The notes below the pieces were generated by a model that was not told the DNA's origin, searched no databases, and saw nothing but the letters and a program-made list of their open reading frames with translations. The translations under genes and the position numbers were made by a program. A stretch of 64,000 nucleotides of DNA from Aureisphaera galaxeae (GTDB taxonomy: Bacteria; Bacteroidota; Bacteroidia; Flavobacteriales; Flavobacteriaceae): assembly GCF_028561275.1 (NCBI RefSeq), contig NZ_JAQQTF010000006.1, forward strand, positions 62,001-126,000, written 5' to 3'. Positions 1 through 6,858 of the stretch are shown one piece after another. The stretch's first letter is position 1. Every line of letters begins with the position of its first letter.

Positions 1-208
1 AAGCCCTATAAATATAGGCCTTTGCCTTAGAAAAGGAGATGGTAGCACATAATTTCCAAAGTTTGATAAAAACATTCTGAACGATATCCTCTGCCTGCTG
101 TAAATCGCCACACTTATAGTAAATGTATTTCGTGGCCGATTCATAGTAGTCATGAAACAACGTATTATAGTTTTTCTCCTCGCAAATGGATGGTTCTTTC
201 TCGGACAT
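1..208 (-). CDS. ECF-type RNA polymerase sigma factor, N-terminal part (cut by window edge)
   Basis: The minus strand from the ATG at 206-208 reads 69 codons to the window edge without a stop. The product starts MSEKEPSICEEKNYNTLFHD and contains a sigma-70 region 2 stretch: YYKCGDLQQAEDIVQNVFIKLW, a helix typical of ECF sigma factors (D-x-x-Q-x-V-F-I/L-K-L/V-W). Family members redirect RNA polymerase to a small regulon, in Bacteroidota often with a FecR-like anti-sigma and a TonB-dependent receptor next to them; those partners, if present, lie outside the window. It diverges from the thioredoxin/ApbE cluster with 118 bp between start codons. Region 4, and so the promoter specificity, is not visible. 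Confidence 0.85.
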   Translation of the reverse strand, partial: MSEKEPSICEEKNYNTLFHDYYESATKYIYYKCGDLQQAEDIVQNVFIKLWKLCATISFSKAKAYIYRA

Positions 209-228
209 GCTCGCTAAAATCTCCGTGC

Positions 229-263
229 CAAAAGTAGGAAAAGTCCAAAAATTAATCTTCAAA
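229..263 (-). promoter_or_regulatory. Bacteroidota-type promoter for the ECF sigma gene
   Basis: On the minus strand a perfect TAnnTTTG -7 box (TACTTTTG, 229-236) lies 20 bp before the sigma ATG. A TTTG (260-263) is upstream at a 23-nt spacer, the long end of the usual range. This fits the Bacteroidota housekeeping sigma consensus; the transcription start is inferred. Confidence 0.4.
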
Positions 264-326
264 AAATAGGGTGTATTCTCCTTTTCCTGTCTTGTTTACA
301 AGAAACAACCTTATAATCCAATACGT

Positions 327-764
327 ATGAAAGTATATGCGGCCCTATTATTTACGCTACTATTTTGCACTTCGGCCATTGCCCAGGAATGGCTTACAGA
401 CTTTGAAAGCGCCAAAACAAAGGCTTCCCGGGACAGCAAACACATTGTTCTGGTTTTTCAAGGAAGCGATTGGTGTGCTCCATGCATTAAACTAGACAAA
501 GAAATTTGGAGCACAGAAGCCTTTAAGAAATATGCCGAGTCACATTATGTGATGTTACAGGCAGATTTTCCCAGAAAAAAGAAGAATGCATTGCCCGAAA
601 CCCAACAGCAACATAACAATGGGCTGGCAGAAAAATACAATCCTAATGGCATCTTTCCCTTTGTTGCCATTTTGAACAGTGAAGGCTTTGTGCTCGGGGA
701 AACTGGGTACAAGAAAATATCGCCTGACGAATACATTACTCATATCAACTCATTCATACAGTAA
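327..764 (+). CDS. Periplasmic thioredoxin-family protein
   Basis: This 145-residue protein has a cleavable signal peptide (residues 1-20, ending AIAQ) and a thioredoxin fold with the redox motif WCAPC (Cys50 and Cys53). A Pro in GIFPFVA near residue 113 is the likely cis-Pro facing the active site. It resembles the Thioredoxin_7/DUF255-like group rather than TlpA. A probable role is to keep thiols reduced in an envelope partner. Only 3 bp separate its stop from the ApbE start, and the next two genes are a Cys-rich lipoprotein (DUF4266) and DUF3570, so the partner may be the DUF4266 CGC tail; that is inference. The start is the first ATG, directly before the hydrophobic signal sequence. Confidence 0.88.
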   Translation: MKVYAALLFTLLFCTSAIAQEWLTDFESAKTKASRDSKHIVLVFQGSDWCAPCIKLDKEIWSTEAFKKYAESHYVMLQADFPRKKKNALPETQQQHNNGLAEKYNPNGIFPFVAILNSEGFVLGETGYKKISPDEYITHINSFIQ

Positions 765-767
765 GCC

Positions 768-1775
768 ATGAAGAGCCTATCAATTATCATAGTGTGCCTC
801 CTCAGTACTAGCGTTTTCGCACAGCAAAACTTTAAAAGGGCCATGAAATTAATGGGATGCGGTTTCGAAATTACCGTAGTCGCCAACGATGAAGAAGAGG
901 CCAATGCTTATATCGACCTCGCGGTTTCGGAAATTACACGGATCGAAAACATGATTTCCTCTTGGGACCCCGCTTCCCAGACTTCGGAAATTAACAACAA
1001 TGCCGGCAAACAACCTGTAACAGTAGATCCGGAACTGGTGCAACTTATTGAACGCGCCAAAAAGATTTCGGCATTAACCGAAGGGGCTTTCGATATAAGC
1101 TATGCCTCTATGGACCGTATCTGGAAATTTGATGGAAGCATGACCGAAATGCCCTCTGAAACGGCCATTAAAAACTCAGTTGCCCGAGTAGGTTATGAAA
1201 AGATTATCCTGAACAAGGAAACGAATACTGTCTTTCTAAAGGATGAAGGCATGAAGATAGGTTTTGGGGCTATAGGAAAAGGTTATGCGGCCGACAAGGC
1301 CAAGGCGTTATTAATAGAAAAAGGCGTTTCTGGTGGAATCATCAATGCCTCGGGAGACTTGAATACTTGGGGTATACAGGCAGATGGAAGTGATTGGTAC
1401 GTCGCTATAAAAAATCCTCTGAATGACGAAAAAGTGTTCTCTTGGATGCCGGTTAAAAACAGCTCCGTGGTTACTTCTGGAAATTACAAGAAATACGTAC
1501 AGTTTAATGGAGTCCGCTATTCACATATCATTAATCCAAAAACGGGTTACCCATCGAGTGGGGTTAGAAGTGTGAGCATCTTTACAAAAAATGCGGAGTT
1601 AGCGGATGCCTTATCCACTTCAGTATTTGTGATGGGATTGGATACCGGACTTCATTTTATCAATCAATTAAAGGGTGTGGAGTGCGTCATTATTGATGAT
1701 AACTATAAAATCCACACCTCGAATAATATTCAACTGGACAACCTTTCTTCGGATCAAAGCGCTTCGGAGGACTAA
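768..1775 (+). CDS. apbE: FAD:protein FMN transferase (ApbE family)
   Basis: The 335-residue product carries a signal peptide (residues 1-19) and the ApbE fold. ApbE enzymes use FAD and Mg2+ to attach FMN through a phosphoester to Thr/Ser of extracytoplasmic flavoproteins. Visible family features are the N-terminal segment with MGCGFEI, the central GFGAIGKGYAADKA motif, the GDLNTWG segment and, late in the protein, SHIINPKTGYP followed by DALSTSVFVMG, which forms the metal/nucleotide site. Length is typical. No FMN-binding-domain protein of the NqrC/RnfG type is encoded beside it in the window, so the flavinylated substrate is unknown; the co-transcribed DUF4266/DUF3570 proteins are candidates. 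Gap to the thioredoxin gene is 3 bp and to DUF4266 16 bp, indicating one operon. Confidence 0.92.
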   Translation: MKSLSIIIVCLLSTSVFAQQNFKRAMKLMGCGFEITVVANDEEEANAYIDLAVSEITRIENMISSWDPASQTSEINNNAGKQPVTVDPELVQLIERAKKISALTEGAFDISYASMDRIWKFDGSMTEMPSETAIKNSVARVGYEKIILNKETNTVFLKDEGMKIGFGAIGKGYAADKAKALLIEKGVSGGIINASGDLNTWGIQADGSDWYVAIKNPLNDEKVFSWMPVKNSSVVTSGNYKKYVQFNGVRYSHIINPKTGYPSSGVRSVSIFTKNAELADALSTSVFVMGLDTGLHFINQLKGVECVIIDDNYKIHTSNNIQLDNLSSDQSASED

Positions 1776-1791
1776 ATAGAAAAAAATAACT

Positions 1792-2001
1792 ATGAAAAAA
1801 TTAGGAATAGGACTTCTCCTTTTAAGTTCCTTACAATCCTGTGTGGTGGTAAAGGAATACGAAAAAGTAAACATCAATGATCCCGATATGAATTTAGCCG
1901 CACATAAATGCGAACGGTTCGAAACCAATTTTCAAGTATATAGAGAAGGAGCTTCAGGCGCCAACGGTGGAAAAACCGGAGGTGGTTGTGGATGTAATTA
2001 A
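1792..2001 (+). CDS. DUF4266 small lipoprotein with Cys-Gly-Cys tail
   Basis: This 69-residue protein starts with a lipoprotein signal (lipobox LQSC, Cys17 lipidated). It continues with a conserved short DUF4266-type segment including DPDMNLAAHKCERFETNF, and ends in a glycine-rich tail GGKTGGGCGCN with Cys66 and Cys68. Besides the lipid-modified Cys it has Cys40, so three cysteines could bind a metal or cycle redox state. The family is found next to ApbE, a thioredoxin and DUF3570, as here. Its function is not established; a metal- or flavin-linked electron carrier at the membrane surface is a guess from the company it keeps. The small size and correct reading frame between two operon genes argue that it is a real gene. 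Confidence 0.85.
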   Translation: MKKLGIGLLLLSSLQSCVVVKEYEKVNINDPDMNLAAHKCERFETNFQVYREGASGANGGKTGGGCGCN

Positions 2002-2011
2002 TTACTACTGA

Positions 2012-3475
2012 ATGAAGAACATACTGACCGCTATACTATCACTGTCCTGCATTTGCCTCTATGCACAAGACAACTCGAATTCGACCTATCAGAAAAGGGT
2101 ATTGGAAAATGCTGAAATCGACTTTGTGTCCAGTTACTATGAACAGGACGGAAATAACGCCTCAGTAACGGGGGGTATTGGTACCGAACGGCTTACCGAC
2201 GTTACCCCAACCATTACGATCACCATGCCTTTAAGTGCTAACGAAATCCTGACTGTAGATGCCGGGATTTCTGCATATACCTCAGCTTCTTCCAGTAATC
2301 TGGATCCGTTTGATTCCAGTGGTGCTTCGGGAGGGGAATACGACGATGACCTTCAGGGGGGAAATGCTAATAGAAACAATGCTAATAATCCCGTTACGGG
2401 GAGTCCGTGGGTAGCATCTTCCGGAGAATCCTATATGGACATTTGGGGAAATGCCACGCTTAGCTATACAAAGTACAGCGAGGATAGAAATCGTATTTGG
2501 AACGTAAATGGAGGGATTTCGGCCGAATACGATTACTTCTCCGCTGGCTTTGGTGGAGGTTATACCTGGTTGTTCAATCAGAAAAACACAGAAATAGGTG
2601 TTAAAGGATCGGTGTTCTTGGACAAATGGAGTGCCCGATATCCTACCGAACTGGATTCGTACCTCGATGCCGACAGGAACCTGAACAACGGCTTCTTTGA
2701 AGGAATCGATATCCTGAATGAGCAAGGACAGATCATCGACAAGAATGGAAATGACCTTTGGAGTCCTGTATCTGGATTCGAGTTAATTCAGAACAAAAAC
2801 CGAAATAGTTATACCTTATCCCTTAGTTTCTCTCAAATTCTTAGCAGGAACGCTCAACTATCCCTGTTTGTAGACCTCATACAGCAAGAAGGTTGGTTGG
2901 CCAATCCGATGCAACGTGTATACTTTGGGGACCGTCCGAATTACTTCGTCGGAAATGCAGCAAACATTCCCAATTATACCTCACAGAGTAATACAGACGT
3001 GTTTCAATTGGCAGATGACTTTGAACGGCTACCCGATACGCGATTTAAAACGCCTATTGGGGCACGACTCAACTATTTTATAAATGAGTATTTGACCGTT
3101 CGCACCTATTATCGTTATTACTTCGATAATTGGGGCATGAGCGCTCATACAGCGAGTGTAGAATTGCCCATTAAGTTAGGCGATAAGTTTACCCTGTATC
3201 CCAACTATAGATACTATACTCAATCGGCCATCGATTACTTTGCGCCCTTTGAGGAGCACTTATCTACCCAGCAATACTATACATCGGACTTCGACCTGTC
3301 TTCGTTCAATGCCCATCAATATGGCTTTGGAATTCGATATACGGACATTTTTACCAAATTCAAGCTCTTTAAATTCGGTTTAAAAAGTATCGATCTACGT
3401 TTTGCCCAATACGAACGAAGTACCGGTTTAAATGCAAGTATCATTTCGGGAGGGTTCAAATTTATATTCGATTGA
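2012..3475 (+). CDS. DUF3570 outer-membrane-like beta protein
   Basis: The 487-residue product has a signal peptide (MKNILTAILSLSCICLYAQ) and a DUF3570 layout. Residues 20-100 form a first beta segment with ITITMPLSANEILTVDAGIS, followed by a Gly/Asn-rich insert. Many alternating aromatic strands follow up to the C-terminal Phe (GGFKFIFD), which suggests an outer-membrane beta-barrel. The function is unknown. It lies 10 bp downstream of DUF4266 and is the last gene of the thioredoxin-ApbE-DUF4266-DUF3570 unit. A hairpin with a T run follows at 3521. It could be the outer-membrane component through which the lipoprotein or the flavinylated protein acts, but nothing in the sequence proves this. 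Confidence 0.88.
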   Translation: MKNILTAILSLSCICLYAQDNSNSTYQKRVLENAEIDFVSSYYEQDGNNASVTGGIGTERLTDVTPTITITMPLSANEILTVDAGISAYTSASSSNLDPFDSSGASGGEYDDDLQGGNANRNNANNPVTGSPWVASSGESYMDIWGNATLSYTKYSEDRNRIWNVNGGISAEYDYFSAGFGGGYTWLFNQKNTEIGVKGSVFLDKWSARYPTELDSYLDADRNLNNGFFEGIDILNEQGQIIDKNGNDLWSPVSGFELIQNKNRNSYTLSLSFSQILSRNAQLSLFVDLIQQEGWLANPMQRVYFGDRPNYFVGNAANIPNYTSQSNTDVFQLADDFERLPDTRFKTPIGARLNYFINEYLTVRTYYRYYFDNWGMSAHTASVELPIKLGDKFTLYPNYRYYTQSAIDYFAPFEEHLSTQQYYTSDFDLSSFNAHQYGFGIRYTDIFTKFKLFKFGLKSIDLRFAQYERSTGLNASIISGGFKFIFD

Positions 3476-3520
3476 GAACTGCACCCTTCTGTCTAGATAG
3501 TCGAAGCGGTTAGGCGAAAG

Positions 3521-3553
3521 AGCCTCCTGTACGCATGTACGAGGAGGCTTTTT
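3521..3553. terminator. Bidirectional rho-independent terminator
   Basis: An 8-bp perfect stem (AGCCTCCT 3521-3528 with AGGAGGCT 3542-3549) encloses a 13-base loop that contains its own GTAC repeats. It is followed by TTTTT on the plus strand and by a shorter run on the minus strand. It lies between the convergent DUF3570 gene and the secreted beta-propeller gene and can serve both. Confidence 0.7.
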
Positions 3554-3573
3554 CATAAAAAAGAAGAATAAAC

Positions 3574-4683
3574 TTAATTCTTAATAAAGGCTTGCACCGA
3601 TGTTTTGTTCTCCACAGAAGCAATCTCTGCAAAGTACATTCCTTGTACCAAATGCGCCACATCTATACTATTTGTGCTTAAATCGGTATGGACAGTCACC
3701 AAGGCTCCTGAAATGGTATAAATAGACACTGAATGAATGGCCGAACGATCATTTGGTAGACTAAAATTCAATCTATCACCTACAGGGTTGGGTGCAATGA
3801 AAGCATCTAAGCTAATCTCATTTTCCCCAATCGATAAAATACCATCGATCCGCCGGATGTTACCTACTCCACTAAATTCGGATACATACAGGGCATCCTG
3901 TGAAGGATTGTAGATAATGCCATTCGGAAAGCTAAAGGTGGCTACAGATATATCGCCATCTGCACTTCCTTGATCACCTCCAGAAAAAAGAGTAACATCA
4001 TCTACCGCTTCTGGATTGATCTTATAAATCTGATGCCCTCCAAAATTGGTGCCGTATAAATTACCGTCGGCATACGCGATGAACCCAAGAAAATTGTTGG
4101 TGGCAGCGCCTCCATCGGGAACGGTAGCTACATATTCCATATCGCTTCCCGTGAAACGATATACTTCGCGTCCAACGAAATTCCCCACATAAAGCACATC
4201 GTTCTCGTCATAAGCAAGACCTACAGGAGCATTGAGAGGTGTTCCTGTGAACAAAGTGGTTATGGTTCCATCGGTAGCAATCTCTTTGATACTGTCATCG
4301 TTTGTGTCGGTATAGATCACCGTACCTGTTGGTGTCGCAATAAGACCAGAGGGCGTTGGCCCTACGTTGTAGGTTTCCAATAAATTTCCACCATTATCGA
4401 ACTTCACAACTTCGCCTGCCCCCCAGTCTACTACGAAAAAATCTCCATTAGTATCGAAAGCAAGTCCATTAGGGTTCGTAAATCCACTTACAAAAGGTGT
4501 CGCCACACCTGCGGGTGAAATTTGATATACTGTGTCTCCGGCAAAATTAGATCCGTATAGGTTTCCGTCGTTGTCGAAAACTAGGCCATCGTCTACATCT
4601 ACGGCTGGGTCGTCCAAGAAGGTGGAAACGGTCTGCGCCAATGCCAAGTTTCCCATGAGTAAAAAGAATACAAACTTTATCAT
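3574..4683 (-). CDS. Secreted NHL/SMP-30-like beta-propeller protein with T9SS sorting domain
   Basis: The 369-residue protein has a signal peptide (MIKFVFFLLMGNLALAQ). About six propeller-type repeats follow, recognisable by recurring patterns such as GLAFDTNGDFFVVDWG, GLAYDENDVLYVGNF and GIIYNPSQDALYVSEF. The C-terminal 75-80 residues form a type A T9SS domain: an APNPVGDRLNF start, a SVSIYTISGALV strand, VAHLVQGMYFAEI and a final basic IKN. Such proteins are carried across the outer membrane by the T9SS and left on the surface or released. The ligand or substrate is unknown; propellers of this type bind sugars, lactones or proteins. Its promoter lies at 4768-4797 with a large dyad just upstream, and the neighbouring regulator gene carries a shared motif. 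Confidence 0.87.
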   Translation of the reverse strand: MIKFVFFLLMGNLALAQTVSTFLDDPAVDVDDGLVFDNDGNLYGSNFAGDTVYQISPAGVATPFVSGFTNPNGLAFDTNGDFFVVDWGAGEVVKFDNGGNLLETYNVGPTPSGLIATPTGTVIYTDTNDDSIKEIATDGTITTLFTGTPLNAPVGLAYDENDVLYVGNFVGREVYRFTGSDMEYVATVPDGGAATNNFLGFIAYADGNLYGTNFGGHQIYKINPEAVDDVTLFSGGDQGSADGDISVATFSFPNGIIYNPSQDALYVSEFSGVGNIRRIDGILSIGENEISLDAFIAPNPVGDRLNFSLPNDRSAIHSVSIYTISGALVTVHTDLSTNSIDVAHLVQGMYFAEIASVENKTSVQAFIKN

Positions 4684-4767
4684 AACTTATATTTTAGTGG
4701 TTAGACTTGCTTTAAATCATCCTATCCATATAAAGTGCACGATAGGATTCCTTAGCAGCGTTTGTAA

Positions 4768-4797
4768 CAAAGCTATCTATGAAATAAGGCAATGAAA
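4768..4797 (-). promoter_or_regulatory. Promoter of the secreted beta-propeller gene
   Basis: The minus strand has a perfect -7 box TAGCTTTG (4768-4775) and a -33 TTTC (4794-4797) separated by 18 nt. The 5' leader would be about 78 nt. The 32-bp dyad at 4803-4834 abuts the -33 box, a position from which an activator could contact RNA polymerase. Confidence 0.5.
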
Positions 4798-4802
4798 AAT
4801 GA

Positions 4803-4834
4803 AGTTTATTCAGATTTATAAATCGAAATAAACT
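4803..4834. promoter_or_regulatory. 32-bp near-perfect dyad, probable operator
   Basis: Arms AGTTTATT (4803-4810) and AATAAACT (4827-4834) flank a core palindrome GATTTATAAATC (4813-4824); only the two bases on each side between arm and core fail to pair. It sits between the 3' end of a TPR/AraC regulator gene and the promoter of the beta-propeller gene. The core plus GA (ATTTATAAATCGA, 4814-4826) recurs at 6692-6704 in the regulator's own promoter. No T run follows, so an operator is more likely than a terminator. Confidence 0.45.
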
Positions 4835-4859
4835 CAACAGGTAAAGGATATACGGGGGC

Positions 4860-6605
4860 TTATTCCGCTTGGACCAAACGTTTTTTAATGTAATAGGAAG
4901 GGGTAAGTCCAGTGTACTTCTTAAAAGCACTGTAAAAGGTAGAGCTGGACGCAAAACCGGACTTTTCGGCAATATGATCTATGGTCAACCTTCTAAAAGT
5001 TGGTTCAGTTTCCAGATTTTCTAACGTATACGAAAGGCGCAATTCATTCAGGAAAGTGGCAAAGCTCTTTTCGTAATCTTCATTGATCACTTTAGAAAGA
5101 TAGGTAGTGTTGGTATCTATAAGTTTGGCCATTTTTGCCAGCGTCATATTCGTATCCAGATAAAAGCCTTCTTTCATTTGTTCTTCGATGGCATCATGGA
5201 TTTTTTCACGCTGTGCGTCTTGCATCCCAGGATTATCTTCCTTGGGTTGTCTTTTCACTGTTATGGTTTGTCGTTCCTTTAGTTCACGGGCTAACTCAGA
5301 ATTTTTAAGGAATAACAAATGCTTTTGCCTGCTCTGTTTCACATAAAAATAATAGATGATAAAAAGTATCAGGAATATACCGAGTAAGGCAATGGAAATA
5401 ATGGTGAGTTTCGTTTTCTGCTCCTTAATTACCATCTCATTTTTGGCATTCTCCACGTTTAACTTCTCAATTTCTACCTGTTTCTTTCCAGATTCGTACT
5501 TCTCGGTAATCATTGCAATTTCCTGCTTCACCTTCAGTCCATCCAAAGAGTCCTTCAATTTCAGATAATAAGTGTTGTGGTCAAGTGCATTTTTATAATC
5601 CTTTAAGTGGGCATATACGTTACTCAAATTCTTATGAACCAGAGTGTCTACTGCCGGAGCTGTGGATTCTACCAATGCCTTCTTATAGTGCTGTTTGGCT
5701 TTAGGGTAATCGTTTAAAAGAACATAGGCGTTACCCAAGGCGTTATGTAACAAATCCAATTGACAATACGAATTATCCTTAATACCTTTTAAACCGTAGT
5801 ACACGGCACTGTCTGCTTTCTGTAGTTTATGATAATATCGGCTTAAGGCGAGATAATAAGTGGGAAGAAATAATTCTTTTTTATCCTCGGCTACAATGGC
5901 AGCTGCCCGCTTTGTCATTGCTATGGCCGCATTGATCCTTTCCTCCTCTTCATATAATTCGGATCGATAATATAGAATGAAACTATCCATACCCTTATCC
6001 ACATTAAAGTTCCTTGCTTTATCGAAATAATCATGGGCTTTTTCGTACTCATGAATTTCTTTGTAAAGGGTTGCGATATTGGTATAGGCACGGCAAAGTG
6101 ATACGCTATCCCATCTTCTGAAGGTGCCTGATTTTCGTAAAAGTTTTTCGGCATTGACATTGTCTTCCACCCCTTTCAAATAATCCTTTTCATAATAATG
6201 GATTTCCCCCGCCATTAGATAGGATCGTATCTTAATGCTGTCATGCATTTCGATATCCGTAATATTGTCCTGTAGCAGTTCCTTGGCTTGGTTAATACGC
6301 CTCTGGTAATACAAATTCAAAGCATTACAAACCTTGGCATAGCCTATCATTTCGTCATTATTGAGACTCCTTGCCAAATCCATCGCTCTTTTGGCGTAGC
6401 GGCTTGAACTATCAAATTGTTTTTGTGATGCATAATTAGAAATCCACGCATAGTAGTTACGCATCTCCATAAGTTTGTCCATTGCCACTCCATTGAATTC
6501 TTTTTGGCTTTGTGCCATTAAGGAAGTCCTATTTCCCATAAGAAATAGCATCCCAAGGAGGACAAAAAATAGACAAGGGGTTACTTTGGGTCTTAACTTT
6601 TTCAT
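4860..6605 (-). CDS. TPR-repeat, membrane-anchored AraC-family regulator
   Basis: With the ATG at 6603-6605 the protein has 581 residues. It starts with an N-terminal signal/anchor (MKKLRPKVTPCLFFVLLGML), then about eight TPR-like helical repeats (to about residue 370). A coiled coil follows, then one transmembrane helix (TIISIALLGIFLILFIIYYF, near residue 410) and a C-terminal AraC-type double helix-turn-helix (last 110 residues, with LAKMAKLIDTNTTYLSKVIN and IAEKSGFASSSTFYSAFKKY). Such proteins are common in Bacteroidota; periplasmic TPRs are thought to sense or bind a partner and the cytoplasmic HTH to bind DNA. An upstream in-frame ATG 12 codons earlier would put charged/hydrophobic residues before the signal, so the later ATG is preferred. 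A paralogue lies at 35659-37398. Confidence 0.88.
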   Translation of the reverse strand: MKKLRPKVTPCLFFVLLGMLFLMGNRTSLMAQSQKEFNGVAMDKLMEMRNYYAWISNYASQKQFDSSSRYAKRAMDLARSLNNDEMIGYAKVCNALNLYYQRRINQAKELLQDNITDIEMHDSIKIRSYLMAGEIHYYEKDYLKGVEDNVNAEKLLRKSGTFRRWDSVSLCRAYTNIATLYKEIHEYEKAHDYFDKARNFNVDKGMDSFILYYRSELYEEEERINAAIAMTKRAAAIVAEDKKELFLPTYYLALSRYYHKLQKADSAVYYGLKGIKDNSYCQLDLLHNALGNAYVLLNDYPKAKQHYKKALVESTAPAVDTLVHKNLSNVYAHLKDYKNALDHNTYYLKLKDSLDGLKVKQEIAMITEKYESGKKQVEIEKLNVENAKNEMVIKEQKTKLTIISIALLGIFLILFIIYYFYVKQSRQKHLLFLKNSELARELKERQTITVKRQPKEDNPGMQDAQREKIHDAIEEQMKEGFYLDTNMTLAKMAKLIDTNTTYLSKVINEDYEKSFATFLNELRLSYTLENLETEPTFRRLTIDHIAEKSGFASSSTFYSAFKKYTGLTPSYYIKKRLVQAE

Positions 6606-6688
6606 GAGCAATTGGCTAGGGACAATAAAAATAATGCACAAGATTTCTTTTAGCGTCCATTATCGTCAGATAGATTCGAAAATTTCTC

Positions 6689-6717
6689 CAAATTTATAAA
6701 TCGAGAGTATATTCAAA
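6689..6717 (-). promoter_or_regulatory. Promoter of the TPR/AraC regulator, with shared motif and inverted repeat
   Basis: On the minus strand TAAATTTG (6689-6696) fits the TAnnTTTG -7 box, and TTTG (6714-6717) lies 17 nt upstream. The -7 box overlaps the 13-mer ATTTATAAATCGA (6692-6704) also found in the dyad at 4803-4834. A second inverted repeat, GAGTAT (6705-6710) with ATACTC (6717-6722), covers the spacer and -33. The leader to the ATG is about 80 nt. Confidence 0.45.
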
Positions 6718-6858
6718 TACTCATCTTTTTCTCTAATTCCACTATTCACTTACTCAAATTTGCCTGTATTTCATGTATTTCGAGGAAATAGTTATCGGAA
6801 TTTACAGTATCGGAACCAATTTTAAGTAATTTCGAGATGTGCAACTAAAAAATTGATT

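Noticed and set aside
2282-2725. 147-codon open frame on the minus strand
   Set aside because: Lies fully inside DUF3570 on the opposite strand, has no homologous-looking motifs, and the plus-strand protein is clearly coding.
6605-6641. Longer start of the first TPR/AraC regulator
   Set aside because: Adds 12 residues ahead of a well-formed Lys-Lys-Leu signal/anchor; the inner ATG is the better start.
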